A stretch of 36,916 bases of DNA from a virus: the IMG/VR virus record IMGVR_UViG_3300048121_001433, positions 1 through 36,916 of that record. One strand, 5' to 3'. Shown here piece after piece: positions 24,401 through 33,100 of the stretch. Position 1 is the stretch's first letter, and every line of letters starts with the position of its first letter. Below the pieces are notes generated by a model that ran no database searches, was not told the origin of the DNA, and saw only the letters and a program-made list of their open reading frames with translations. Position numbers and translations under genes: made by a program.

Positions 24401-26189
24401 AACCAGTAGATATTAAGTTCGAAATAAGTGCATCATCCGTTAATGCAGTTCTTGGTATATTGAATAATTGTTCACCACTACCACTAAAGAATGAACCACT
24501 ACTTAAAAATACAGAACCTGTAAAAGTAGAACCACTTAATTCTGATTCTACAACTAATCCAAAGTTTGGAGAAACTGATGCGGTTACTGAACCACTTCTA
24601 ATATTATTTGTAATAAGTGCATCTTCAGTAAGTGCTGATTTTGGTATATCAAATAACTCTGCACCACTACCACTAAATATACTACCACTACTTAATCTTA
24701 AACTACCACTAAATGTTGAACCACTAGCTTCGGATTTTACAACAAATCCATCAGCATCAGAAACCGATGCAGTTACACTACCAGTTGCTAATAAACCAGC
24801 TTCAAAAGCAAGAACTGCTTCAACAGCGTCTTGAGCATCATCTGAAAGTGCTGCTAATGGTACATTAAATAATTTTTCACCACTACCAGAAATAAATGAA
24901 CCACTACTTAAAAATATTGAACCTGTAAATGTAGAACCACTATCTAATGAGTTTACTACAAAACCAGTATCAGGTGATACGGAAGCAGTTACTGAACCAC
25001 TAATAATTAAATTCGTTTCTAATGCATCTTCGGTAAGTGCTGAACGAGGAATATCGAAAAGATTAGCACCACTACCACTAAATATACTACCACTATTAAG
25101 TTGAACTGCTCCACTTACAAATATTGAACCACTAAATTCAGATTTTACTGAACCAGTTGATTCTACCTTAAAAACTCCAGATGGGTCTAAAGATGCGGTT
25201 ACTGAACCTGTTACGATTCTTGATGAATCAAATGCATCATCGGTAAGTGCAGTTCTTGGAATGTTAAAAAGATTTTCACCACTACCACTAAATGAAGAAC
25301 CACTATTTAATTCTATATTTCCACTAACTAAAAGTGAACCACTTAATTCAGTTGTTACTGAACTACTACCAAATACTCTAAAGAATCCAGAATCATCAAC
25401 AGATGCACTTACTGAACCAGTTGCTATGATTGGAGTAACTAATGCATCAGGTGCTAGTGCTGATTTTGGAATGTTAAATAATCCCTCACCACTACCACTA
25501 AAGAATGAACCACTATTTAATTCAATAGTTCCACTTGCGAATGTAGAACCACTTAATTCAGTTATTCCTACTATTATAGTATCTGATAAAGATGATGTTC
25601 CTTCTACACTAAATCCTCCAGTAACATTTGTATCACCATTTATTTCTAATGAACCAGTAATTCCAACTGAACCTGTAAATTCTTGCTTATCAGTAAGTTC
25701 ATCACCAAAGATATTTGAACCAGATGAAAAAATAACTGAAGAGGAAATAATTTCTACAATTAATTCTCTAGCTACAATACGATTATCAACAATTAAATCA
25801 CCAGTAACTCTTACATCACCATCTACATCTACATCACCATCAAATGATGATGATACATTTACTAAGAATCCAGTATTTGGTGAAATTGATGCTGATGCAG
25901 AACCTGATAATAATCTTACTGCTTCTGGAAGGTTATTTAATTCAGAACCATCTCCACTAAATGAACCACTAAATGAACCAGTAACTTGCTCTAATTGAAG
26001 TGTTGTAACAAATAAACGATTACCATCAGCATCAGAAGCAACAAGAGCAATAGAACCAGAAGAAAGTGAACCACTCTCAGGTACACCTAAGTTTGGTTCA
26101 GCCTCATTCAGCCTTAGATATTCATATCTATTCTCCGATACATCGGAGGGCCTTATTACTTTAACCTTTCCGCTTAATAATTGGCTCAT
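15432..26189 (-). CDS. Giant fibre protein with fibre repeats, cupredoxin-like domains and long collagen-like shaft
   Basis: This protein has 3585 residues. After an N-terminal segment (MSQLLSGKVKVIRPSDVSEN...LRLNEAEP), residues about 70-1890 hold about 20 repeats of 40-60 residues with the core SGSGE-LFNIP-SAL-EDA...GSVTASV. Inserted in this part are a cupredoxin-like domain (about 1113-1212) and a degenerate relative (about 1335-1434). Residues about 1975-2050 form a beta domain (VTQVTFQHNFAIDYPVVQIYE). Residues about 2080-2200 contain DQTASMTVLSASYA repeats. Gly-X-Y tracts cover about 2262-2418 and 2532-3430, separated by a second intact cupredoxin-like domain (about 2423-2531). The C-terminal 155 residues form a beta domain (NFRINRTGSITISLSNAPTG...ILVFYTYDGGSTYYGFLSANNVS) typical of phage fibre ends. 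No S74 chaperone is present. It is likely a trimeric long fibre. The start has only a weak ribosome site. Confidence 0.93.
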   Translation of the reverse strand: MSQLLSGKVKVIRPSDVSENRYEYLRLNEAEPNLGVPESGSLSSGSIALVASDADGNRLFVTTLQLEQVTGSFSGSFSGDGSELNNLPEAVRLLSGSASASISPNTGFLVNVSSSFDGDVDVDGDVRVTGDLIVDNRIVARELIVEIISSSVIFSSGSNIFGDELTDKQEFTGSVGITGSLEINGDTNVTGGFSVEGTSSLSDTIIVGITELSGSTFASGTIELNSGSFFSGSGEGLFNIPKSALAPDALVTPIIATGSVSASVDDSGFFRVFGSSSVTTELSGSLLVSGNIELNSGSSFSGSGENLFNIPRTALTDDAFDSSRIVTGSVTASLDPSGVFKVESTGSVKSEFSGSIFVSGAVQLNSGSIFSGSGANLFDIPRSALTEDALETNLIISGSVTASVSPDTGFVVNSLDSGSTFTGSIFLSSGSFISGSGEKLFNVPLAALSDDAQDAVEAVLAFEAGLLATGSVTASVSDADGFVVKSEASGSTFSGSLRLSSGSIFSGSGAELFDIPKSALTEDALITNNIRSGSVTASVSPNFGLVVESELSGSTFTGSVFLSSGSFFSGSGEQLFNIPRTALTDDALISNLISTGSVTASVSTDGFFRVQSTASVTTELSGSVFVSGAVQLNSGSKYSGSGEDLFDIPFSALSNDAQESIEALVSREAVFIGTGSVTASTDDNVFRVTSIDSGSIFSGSVQLSSGSVFSGSGAELFDIPKSALVEDALISNLITTGSVTASVLPDGTFKVFGTGSVKSEFSGSVSITETLDVPKIIADEITGSFSGSFSGDGSDLNNIPQSALSEDAVRIASGSATASISPNLGFVVNTSASIQGDLTIDNDLTVVGRITANEIFTDFISSSIIYSSGSNIFGDNTGSDKQTLFGDTSIFGNLTSSKFISSSGFVGDGSGLFNIPQSALSEDAPLISSGSVTASVSPNFGFVVKSVESGSIFSGSLFVSGNVQLDVSSSFSGSGANLFDIPQSALSEDSPRISSGSATASISPNLGFVVNTSASFDGDIDVSGTVSASIFSGSGESLFNIPRSAITDEAFRIVSGSVTASVHPTRGFEVNSTGRFEDDVTISGSVFISSSNQIKDNLTKIVTVGSTDDGNKYFIDGQIHPDLYLVSGSTYTFDQSDTSNETHPLKFSTTLNGIHSSGTEYTSSVTTGSIDAGSAGSQVSILITSETPTQLYYYCLNHGGMAGSAVINVVNEFPYLDSRIEDNLRIDGTLNVTESITTPKIIADEFSGSFSGSGRDLFDIPLSALSEDVIQRSFIASGSFTASIAPDEGFVVNTSSSLQGDVDILGDTTITGSLVVSSSILLENIPTSRSVIISESRYFIDGVGKATFKTIKDNPYYFDLSDSSNAGFDFKISENLDGTNSDSGSQYFINVVSSSVNPGANGAFLTITPSASAPSQLYYYAAQSESYGNVFNVLGTTPEVTTNILKGDVDVTGSFDVSEKITANKIEADEISGSFSGSFVGDGSQLTNVQADLSPVIASGSATASVESGESFVVTAISGSEFKSSLDVSGSVSIGFLTGSKNLSVTGSVDIAESVSASFFVGDGSQLTNVQAAAAPLISSGSATASVASGDTFVVTAPTGGAVFTGSIVTSGSITVGGGGVFTGDGSGLTNIDIANLSLNVTQLSSGSATASLSETEFKVFNETSSIAVDSSFSGSVIISESLDVGGIITGDGSGITNIDIANLAIDSSKIFTGSVTASVDPLGFFRVENLDSNINSGSVKVEISGSLHVSQSITASLYKGDGGGLFNIPLDALEDLELDRIVSGAAEARVDPTAGLIVNKPISGTLFTGDGGGLFNIPAEALEDLELNLIISGGISASVDNIEGFRVFSPTSGSTFIGNIEIPSGSGFFSGSGEGLFNIPADAIEGLDQSRILSGSVTASVTPDDGFVVRSIDSGSTFFGDVTFQNDVSASKITVTDEIFSPRITSSFVGSYQGENVGIDVPDDLDILVFDADANKFRPVTQFGDTAVFPFSDVTQVTFQHNFAIDYPVVQIYETGSNGQIIPQAIESIDSSSVRVTFSGLTSGQAVIGTGGRLAGFVQGSDVVGSVLSASYARNADLAQTASNLFGFDSASLAEIANLDNYIQNDQTASMTVLSASYAETASFAVNAGDFNTDNFVRTDQTASMTVLSASYALSASYAINAVSAEDYVRNDQTASMTVLSASYAATASFALNAGDFLGENFLPNTGTGSFVGRFEVSGSLVSSGSTQFVGLQTGSSDTVLVIDESTGKVFKRDVTAVSGTSGTGGTSGSSGSSGTTGTAGSSGSSGTSGTAGTSGSSGTAGTSGTAGTSGSSGTGGSSGTSGSSGTAGTSGSSGTSGSSGTSGSSGSSGTSGSSGTSGTSGTSGSSGTSGTSGTSGSSGSSGSSGSSGTSGTAGTSGSTGTSGTSGSSGTSGTSGTAGREGGALFIVRTPGGNNYTIDGYSGNQPSLTLVRGELYYFDVSNVSSSHPFALRLESGDNTTVPGTTNNDAGAGVHSTSTLIEYRVPENAPNNIYYQCSVHGSMLGTINIVDKYGTSGTSGSSGTSGSSGTGGSSGTSGSSGSSGISGSSGTSGTSGSSGSSGSGGTSGSSGSSGSSGSSGTSGTSGSSGTSGTSGSSGSSGSSGSSGTSGSSGSSGTSGQEGSSGSAGTSGSSGTSGSSGSTGTNGTSGTSGTSGTSGAEGSSGSAGTSGTSGTNGTSGSSGTSGSSGTSGTSGTSGTTGTSGTSGTSGSGGSAGTSGTSGTSGTTGSEGTSGTSGTSGSSGTSGSDGTSGSSGTSGTSGTSGSSGTSGSAGTSGTSGSNGTSGSAGTSGTTGTSGTSAEGSSGTAGTSGTSGTTGTSGSAGTSGTSAEGSSGTSGTSGTSGSSGTSGTSGTSGSSGTSAEGSSGTSGTSGTTGTSGTTGTSGSSGTSAEGSSGTSGTSGTNGTSGSSGTSGSAGSSGTSGTSGSSGVDGTFFGSSGSSGTAGSSGTSGLGSDGTSGTTGLDGTFFGSSGTSGTSGTSGSSGSSGTAGSSGTTGTSGIDGENGANGTNGTSGSSGQDGTNFGTAGTSGTSGTTGTSGSSGTTGTSGSSGLDGTNFGTAGTSGTSGAGTSGTSGESGSSGTSGTTGTSGVDGTFFGSSGTAGTSGTSGAGTSGSSGVSGTSGTSGQDGTFFGSAGSSGTTGTGGSSGSSGTSSTAGTSGTTGTSGSSGQDGTFFGSSGTHGTSGTSGSTGTAGTAGTGGSSGTSGTTGTSGIDGTFFGSSGSSGTRGTSGESGTSGVSGTAGSSGTSGQDGTLFGSSGSSGTSGISGSSGTSGESGSAGTSGTSGQDGTLFGSSGSSGTRGTAGSSGSSGTASTAGSSGTAGTSGTSGLDGTLFGSSGSSGTGGTSGSSGTSGITGEGGSSGSSGTAGTSGLDGTLFGSSGTSGTSGTSGSSGETGSSGSSGTSGSSGLLNVDNDAEDRVVTMEGDGTANAEANLTFNGNLLDVTGDLDVSDATFSTRFHENYYDIGNSSGTTNIDLTEGNNFRINRTGSITISLSNAPTGPRAIGFTLVLEDGSGGTATVSWPGIIQWANGAAPTLTANGKDILVFYTYDGGSTYYGFLSANNVS
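15905..18596 (-). repeat. Long Gly-X-Y tract with regular breaks in the 3585-aa fibre
   Basis: About 900 codons of Gly-X-Y triplets with X and Y nearly always Ser, Thr or Ala. Twelve breaks of the type DGTFFG, DGTLFG or DGTNFG lie between about 16009 and 17345, roughly 100-170 nt apart. Four GTSAEG breaks lie upstream in reading order (about 17455-17745). These breaks change the glycine spacing from 3 to 4 or 5. Confidence 0.9.
18597..18923 (-). other. Cupredoxin-like domain with complete type-1 copper ligand set (second intact copy)
   Basis: Residues about 2423-2531 of the 3585-residue fibre. The Greek-key pattern of short beta strands includes LTLVRGELYYFDVS, SSHPFALRL (His2468) and IYYQCSVHGSMLG (Cys2517, His2520, Met2523). 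The His ... Cys-x2-His-x2-Met set matches the type-1 copper site of amicyanin-like cupredoxins. The domain is placed between two collagen-like tracts. Confidence 0.8.
18924..19410 (-). repeat. Shorter Gly-X-Y tract in the 3585-aa fibre
   Basis: About 155 codons of Gly-X-Y, again Ser/Thr/Ala rich, follow the segment VFKRDVTAVSG. The tract ends at GREGGALF, where a cupredoxin-like domain begins. Confidence 0.88.
19639..19872 (-). repeat. Three DQTASMTVLSASYA direct repeats
   Basis: The plus-strand stretches 19639-19674 and 19735-19770 are identical over 36 nt, and 19837-19872 is a close third copy. They encode DQTASMTVLSASYA followed by ASFA-type heptad-like Ala repeats. The spacing is 96-102 nt (32-34 residues). 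Confidence 0.85.
21888..22187 (-). other. Degenerate cupredoxin-like domain lacking the copper ligands
   Basis: Residues about 1335-1434 of the 3585-residue fibre align with the domain at 22554-22853 (RYFIDGVGKATFKTIKDNPYYF; SQLYYYAAQSESYGNVFNV). The Cys, His and Met positions are Ala1421, Ser1424 and Tyr1427, and the upstream His is replaced by a hydrophobic residue. The fold is probably kept without metal. Confidence 0.7.
22554..22853 (-). other. Cupredoxin-like domain with complete type-1 copper ligand set (first copy)
   Basis: Residues about 1113-1212 of the 3585-residue fibre. The elements are YFIDGQIHPDLYLVSGSTYTF, NETHPLKFS (His1143), and LYYYCLNHGGMAGSAVINV (Cys1195, His1198, Met1201). 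Fold and ligands match a type-1 copper site. It is embedded among LFNIP fibre repeats. Confidence 0.8.
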
Positions 26190-26212
26190 TTATTTGTGTT
26201 CTTAATATATAA

Positions 26213-27073
26213 TTATTCGTTTGCACTTTCAAGTATCGATAGAATTACCGTTAAATCGGTAGAACCTGATACAATTAGTGAAAATTGTTGTTCTAATACT
26301 AATTTACCCGCCACAATCGGTGATAATGAATCTCCAGCAGGTATCGTTACATTTGTAATTAAATCAACGGGTTCTTGTTCAACTCTCGTTGGATTTGATA
26401 TGGTATCAGATATTGCATCAAACAAATTAACTGAAGCACTGATTGAACCTGATTCTGCTATTAATGTATTATCAAAAGATTGTGTAACACTATCTTGATA
26501 TAATCTAGGTATATCAATTGAACCCGTTACAGATTCATTAATAAGTATTTGTTGTACTAATAAATTAGCGTAATCTATCGATTGATAAGATGCTGTATAA
26601 TAATCATTAGGTATTAAGATTTCTCCGTTCTTATTATAATAAGAAAGAGCTGCTTTTTTACTCTGAAGTGTTCCTCCTTCGATTAAATCCGCCTCAACAC
26701 CATCCACAGCAGTTCTAACATATCCTTCAAAGAAAGAAGATGTAAAACTAAATGGAATTTGTGTTAAATTGTTTTGAAAATTTGTGTATGCCGCTGATTC
26801 TTTTTCTAAAAATGTTTGATTTTTAGCTATAAGTGCGGATGCGCTTAAAAAACTACCCGAATTACTTATTGAATCTACTTGTGGAACTGGCAAATCCCTA
26901 TTACTTGTTATACTAATAGTAACGGGTTCATCTGTAGTTCCAGTATTCGTTATTTGAGCAGATAATAAAATAGTAGAAACTCCTTTTGGAGCTGAATATA
27001 CTACATCATCATCACCTGTCAAAGTGGTAAGTACGGATTTAAATGCGTTTAGTGGTATTAATTCTTCTGCCAT
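26213..27073 (-). CDS. Virion structural protein, 286 aa: small beta-sandwich with an inserted helical module
   Basis: Residues 1-55 (MAEELIPLNAFKSVL...VVYSAPKGVSTILLSAQITNTGTTDEPVTISI) match the first half of the 110-residue protein at 13309-13641. Residues about 236-286 (VDLITNVTIPAGDSLSPIVAGKLVLEQQ...VILSILES) match its second half. Between them, about residues 75-185 resemble the alpha-type module repeated in the neighbouring giant protein: LIAKNQTFLEKESAAY, then R--VDGVEADLIEGG----KKAALSYYNKNG and IDYANLLVQQIL. The usual Cys of that module is missing. The gene follows the giant gene by 43 nt and precedes the long fibre gene by 23 nt. The function is unknown. It may be an adaptor joining the two proteins. 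The structural class is clear, but the role is inferred. Confidence 0.85.
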   Translation of the reverse strand: MAEELIPLNAFKSVLTTLTGDDDVVYSAPKGVSTILLSAQITNTGTTDEPVTISITSNRDLPVPQVDSISNSGSFLSASALIAKNQTFLEKESAAYTNFQNNLTQIPFSFTSSFFEGYVRTAVDGVEADLIEGGTLQSKKAALSYYNKNGEILIPNDYYTASYQSIDYANLLVQQILINESVTGSIDIPRLYQDSVTQSFDNTLIAESGSISASVNLFDAISDTISNPTRVEQEPVDLITNVTIPAGDSLSPIVAGKLVLEQQFSLIVSGSTDLTVILSILESANE

Positions 27074-27077
27074 ATCC

Positions 27078-27090
27078 TATATAAATATTT
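27078..27090. promoter_or_regulatory. Recurring AT motif before the 286-aa gene
   Basis: The plus strand reads TATATAAATATTT in the 43-nt gap. It has the same TAAATAT core as the other four large gaps and lies directly upstream of an AGGAT ribosome-site-like stretch. Confidence 0.35.
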
Positions 27091-27116
27091 CTTTTATTTT
27101 TATTCACTTTTTTTTA

Positions 27117-30100
27117 TTAATCCTGCAGTGCTAATGAGAATGGTGTTACAAGTGAGAATAACGATTTAGAGAATGTTCTACCCTCTAATGTACCAGAAGC
27201 TTGTTTAATAACAAGACCTCCACCAATTCTAAAGTCACCAAGTTCGTTACCAGAAGTAAAGAATACTCTACCTCCACCAATTTCAGTAATTTCCTTATCA
27301 GGATCAGGTACACCATCACCACCTTGGTTAGGAGGTAATGCTTTATAAGTTACACCAGCACCAGCGTAAGAGAAATCATGTCCAGTTGTAATAATTAAAG
27401 AACCAAACTCTTCAACAGGCGCTTGTCTAGCAGCGAATTGGAATTGAGTTCTTAAATATCTATTAGTTTCTGCAGTTTCTTTCTTTTGTTCGTTAATAAC
27501 AACAGCTGCACTTCCATACACTCCATTGTAATACGATTCAGCCGCTCTGATACTTCTCTCATTACCACCATAGATGATATCAGTTGCGATAGCATCTAAA
27601 ATAAATCCAGTATCTCTATAACATTTTTCTTCATTGTAATCAAAAGTAGGGAATGCCGCATTTGTGTACGATATTGCCTTACCTTGTAATACTTTTTTCT
27701 CCGCTCTAAGTGCATTAGCTCCATTTTTATTTAATAAGAATGGGAATACTAATTGTTGTTGTTTGATTATCTTTTCAGCCAACCCTTTTGAGAAATCAAT
27801 ACCATCAGTTGTTTGTGGTTTTTGTTCCGTAGTTGCGATTGAAGGAATATAGTAGTAGAATGTACCTGCTTGTACTGCTCTAGCATTACCACCATATGTT
27901 AAATCAGTTGCTACTGCATCTATGATGTATCCTAAATCTCTACTACAACTAACTTCGTTGTATTCAAACTCACTCCAAGACGAACTTAGATAAGCGATTG
28001 TTTCTTTTTGTATAAATGTTGTGTTATCTCTTAATAACTGAACACCATTTTTAATTTCAGCTGATGGATTTATGTATTCTAAGTTTTGAACTACATTTTG
28101 TGAAGTTCCATTAGCAAATCTAATTCCATCAATTGTTGGGTCTAACTGATTAGCTTCTGATGGAGTACCACCCTTAGTTGCTCTTGATGGGTATCTCCAA
28201 TAGTATAATCCAGCTACTCTACTTCTTTCATTTCCACCGTAAACTAAATCAGTTACAGCTGCATCAATTATATATCCAGTATCTCTTCTACATTTATCTT
28301 CGTTGTAAGTTACATTACTCCAAGAAGATGATATAAATTCGATAGTTTCATTTTGTACGAAACTTCTATTGTTTCTTAGTAATTCAGCCGATGCAGATAC
28401 TTCAGATGTTGGTGAAACGAATATTGTATTTTCTAATACTTTTTCAGCCAATCTAGCAGAGTAGTTAATTCCATCAATTGTTTGATTTAATTGTCCGTTT
28501 GGATTAGTTTGGTAATTAACAGTTGCATCTGATGGGTATAAGTAATAGTACTCACCATTTACTCTACCTCTTTCATTTCCACCATATAAGAAATCCGTTG
28601 CTACACCATTTAAGATATATCCAGTATCTCTCTTACATTTATCTTCATTGTAATCAAATGTACTCCAAGAAGATGAGATGTAAGCGATTACTTCATTCTG
28701 AATAAATTCTTTATTATCTAAAAGAACTTTATTTCCAGCTAATCTCTCAGCCGATGCCGTTACGAATATTTCGTTTTGTACTAATTTACTTGCCACATCA
28801 CCCGCGTACTTAATACCCGTTGTAGTTGGTTCTAATTGAGTTGATGTTGCTGATGAAGGATATTTGTAGTAGTATTCTCCTGCAATCTTACTTCTTTGGT
28901 TACCACCATAAAGTAAATCAGTAGATACTGCATCTAAAATATGTCCAACATCTCTCATACAAGTTGCTTCTACATAATCAAACCCTTCCCAAGAAGAACT
29001 TAGGTAAGAAATTGATTCAGATTGAATAAACTCTCTATTATTTCTAATTAATTCAACTGATGCTGATATTTGAGCTGATGGGAAATCAAATGTTACACCT
29101 TTAACGATTTGTTCAGTTAATTGTGATGCGTAATTGATACCATCAATAGTTTGTTGAGCTTGAGAACCAGTTCCATTAGCTTCAGATGGGAATTGATAGT
29201 AGAACTTAGCGTTTACTACTGATTGAGATACGATTCCATATCTTAAATCTTCTGCTACACCATTTACAATAAATCCAACATCTCTTCTACACTTAACATC
29301 ATCATAATCAAATCCTATCCACGAAGAAGAAATATATTCTACAACTTCATTTTGTATAAATGGTACACTTTCAGTAATCAATCCATATGTAGTTAGAATA
29401 TCAGAACCAGTTAATAATGAACCATATTCAAATGCAGGTTGAACAACACTTACTGAATTTTGCTCAGTTCTAACAAATGTGTGAACTGATTGTGGTAAAT
29501 GTTTAATTGCTCCATTTGATGCTGATACGAATGTGTGAACTGATTGAGGTAGATGTTTTACAGCGTTTGTTGATGCAGATACAAATGTGTGTACCGAACC
29601 AGAAGCACTTCCACCATCTCCTACATTTATTGTAAATGTACCAGTTTGTCTTTCTAATCCATCATTTGTAGCCGATACAAATGTATGTGTGTTTGTATAT
29701 GAGGAAGAACCTATGTTTATATCAAACGTATTTGTAGTTACATTAGAAATTTCTAACCATCTTCCATTTGGATAATCTATTCCAGCTCTTGGATATGATT
29801 TTTCAACAGTATCACCATCCAATACACAAGTATAAGTTAGAGAATTATTATCTAATTTGATATAATCACCATTACTAAAATTATGATTAGCTATTGTTAT
29901 AGTAACATCACCAGTTGATGCGTTATAAGGAGCATCAGTTACAGTATGTGATGTAGTTCCAACTGAAGTAATAACTATTGATTGTTCAGCGTATGGGTCA
30001 GAACCACTTCTTGGATAAGAATGAACAGATGTATCACCATCTTGGTCACAAGTAAATGCGAATGATTCATTTTCTAATACTACACTTCTACCAACACCTA

Positions 30101-33100
30101 TACCATGCTGTCCAACAGTTACAATCATATCACCACTTAATGCGTTGTAATCAACATCCGATGGTGTAAAGAATTTATTTGGACCCGAAATACCAACATT
30201 TACAGTCATTGTAGTATCAGTAATATCCGTTATCTTCATTGAACGTCCAGCGAATGGGTCAATACCAACTCTTGGATATGATTTAACTGATTGATTATTA
30301 TCCATATCACAAGTGAAAGCAAATGATTCAATATCTAAAATGATACCTTCACCAATACTTAAACTATGACTTTCAACAGTCATTACGAATTCACCCGTTG
30401 CTGGGTCATAAGATGCAGTTGTTGGATTAAATTCTACATTAGGTCCAGACGCTCCTACGTTAACAGTTATAGTATTATTGGTTTTTGAAAGAATTTCTAA
30501 TTCATTATTGTAAGCAGGTTGTCCAACTGAAGGTAATTTATCTTCAGTTTTGTTGTTATCCATATCACAAGTAAATGTGAACGATTCAGGTGATAAGTAT
30601 ATACCCTCACCCTCAGTATAAGAATGACTTTCAATTGTTAATACAAACTCACCATTTGATGGGTCATAAGTTGCGTTAGTTGGAGTTGAATCTGCTTTTC
30701 CATTAGCTATTGCATCTGATACAATTGCGAATGAAGATGAAATTGTGTTAAAAATAGTAACATCAGTTATACTACTACCAGTTGCTGGTGAGAATGAAGT
30801 TACTTTAATTCCATTATCAGTATTCAAACTTCCTGTTTGAACAAATAATGTTTCTTTGTTAACTAATTTTTCAATTAAATCTTTAGTATAGATTAATGCA
30901 TCAGTAGTTTCATCTAATTGATTACCAGTTGCTTCAGATGGGAATCTATAATAGAATTCACCAGCAGTTAATGCTCTTTGGTTTCCACCATATCTTAAAT
31001 CAGTAGCAACAGCATCAATTATGAATCCAGTATCTCTACTACAACTTAATTCATTGTATTCAAAGTTTGGATATTTAGCGTTTACGAATGCTACAGTTTC
31101 AGCTTGTAAGAATTCTCTATTTTCTCTAATTGTATCATAAACAAATTCAACTTCATTTGATGCAGTTTGGAAAACAGCTCCACTTACTATTTCAGTTACT
31201 ATATTTTGTACATAATCAATAGCAGTTACAGTTGGGTCTTTTTGTCTATTTTCATTTGGTACACCACCACTAATAGCTGCTGATGGGAATCTGTAATAAT
31301 AATCTCCAGCATTCACACTTCTTTCATTTCCACCATATAATAAATCAGTAGAAACTGCATCTATAATATGAGTAATATCTCTTTTACAAGTTATTTCATT
31401 ATAAGTAAATCCATCCCACGAAGATGATAAGAATTCAATTGTTTCATTTTGAATAAATTCTCTATTATTTCTAATCAATTCATAAGAACCACTAACTACT
31501 GCGGATGCAGTTTGGAACGTATATCCTCTTACAATACTTTCTGCTAATCTACCAGCATAATTAATACCATCTAAAGTTTGTTGTAATTGTGCACCTTGTG
31601 CCTGAGATGGGAAATCATAGTAGAATTTACCATTGAATATAGATGCAGAATTTGCGTTATACAACATATCTTCAGCTGCCCCACTTATAATTCCTCCTAT
31701 ATCTCTACTACACTTACTTTCATCATATGATGCAGTTGACCAAGAAGATGATAAATAAGCAATTGATTCACTTTGAATAAATCCAATATTTTCTTTTAAT
31801 AAGTTATATGCTGCAATTGTTGTTGGTGATTCTGATGGAGCTCCATACTCAACAACAGTTGGTAATGAACCAGTTCCATTTTTAACAATATTAGTTACAA
31901 TTGCAATTGATGATGAAATTAATCTTTGTTGTAATCTATCTCCAAATGATTCAGATGTAAATTGAACTGCGTCAGTAACTTTAATTAAGTTATCAACATC
32001 AGAGTTATTTTTAACAACGTTTGGTTTAACACCCAATCCATTTTGTAATATATTTTCAATTATACCAACTGATGTATTTACTTTATTAATTTCAATTGAT
32101 GAACCTACAATAGAAGAAGTAAACTGATTTGCTGAAGTTACTTTAATATTGTTTTCAGCATTAGTTACTAATTTTGGTAAAATACTTATTGAGTTATTTT
32201 CAGTTCTAACAAAAGTATGACCTGCCTGAGGTAAATGTTTAACTGCTCCTTTAGATGCAGATACAAATGTATGTAATGATTGAGGTTCATGTTTAACAGC
32301 GTTTGCTGAAGCTGATACGAATGTATGTAATGAACCTGAAGCGCTTCCACCATCACCTACATTTATTGTAAATGTACCAGTTTGTCTCTCAATACCATTT
32401 GCTGCAGCTGATATAAATTTGTGTTCTCCTATATATGATGATGCACCAATATTAATATTAAATGTATTCGTAGTTACATTAGAAATTTCTAGCCATCTTC
32501 CAGATGGGTAATCATAACCAGGTCTTGGATATGATTTAGTAGTTGTATTATCATCTAATACACAAGTATAAGTTAATGCGTTATCAGCAACTTTAACATA
32601 ATCACCATTACTAAATCCGTGATTGGCGATTGTTAGTGTTACTACACCTGTTACTGAGTTGTATGGAGCGTTTGTTGGAGTATGCGATGTTGTACCTACC
32701 GAAGTAATCACAATTGATTGTTCAGCGTATGGGTCAGAACCACTTCTTGGATAAGAGTGAGTTGTAGCATCTCCATCTTGGTCACAAGTGAACGCAAAAG
32801 ATTCATTTTCTAATACTACACTTCTTCCTACTCCTAAACCAAATGATTCAGTAACAGTTAGAGTCATATCACCACTTAAAGCATCATATGATGCAGTAGT
32901 TGGTGTAAAGTATTTATTAGGACCTGATATACCTACATTTACCGTCATTGTATTTGAAGTTACCGAAGTAAGTTTCATTGAACGTCCAGCGAATGGGTCA
33001 ATTCCAAATCTAGGATAAGATTTAGTTGATTGGTTGTTATCCATATCACAAGTAAATGCAAATGAACCAGTACTTAATACTATACCTTCTCCAACACTTA

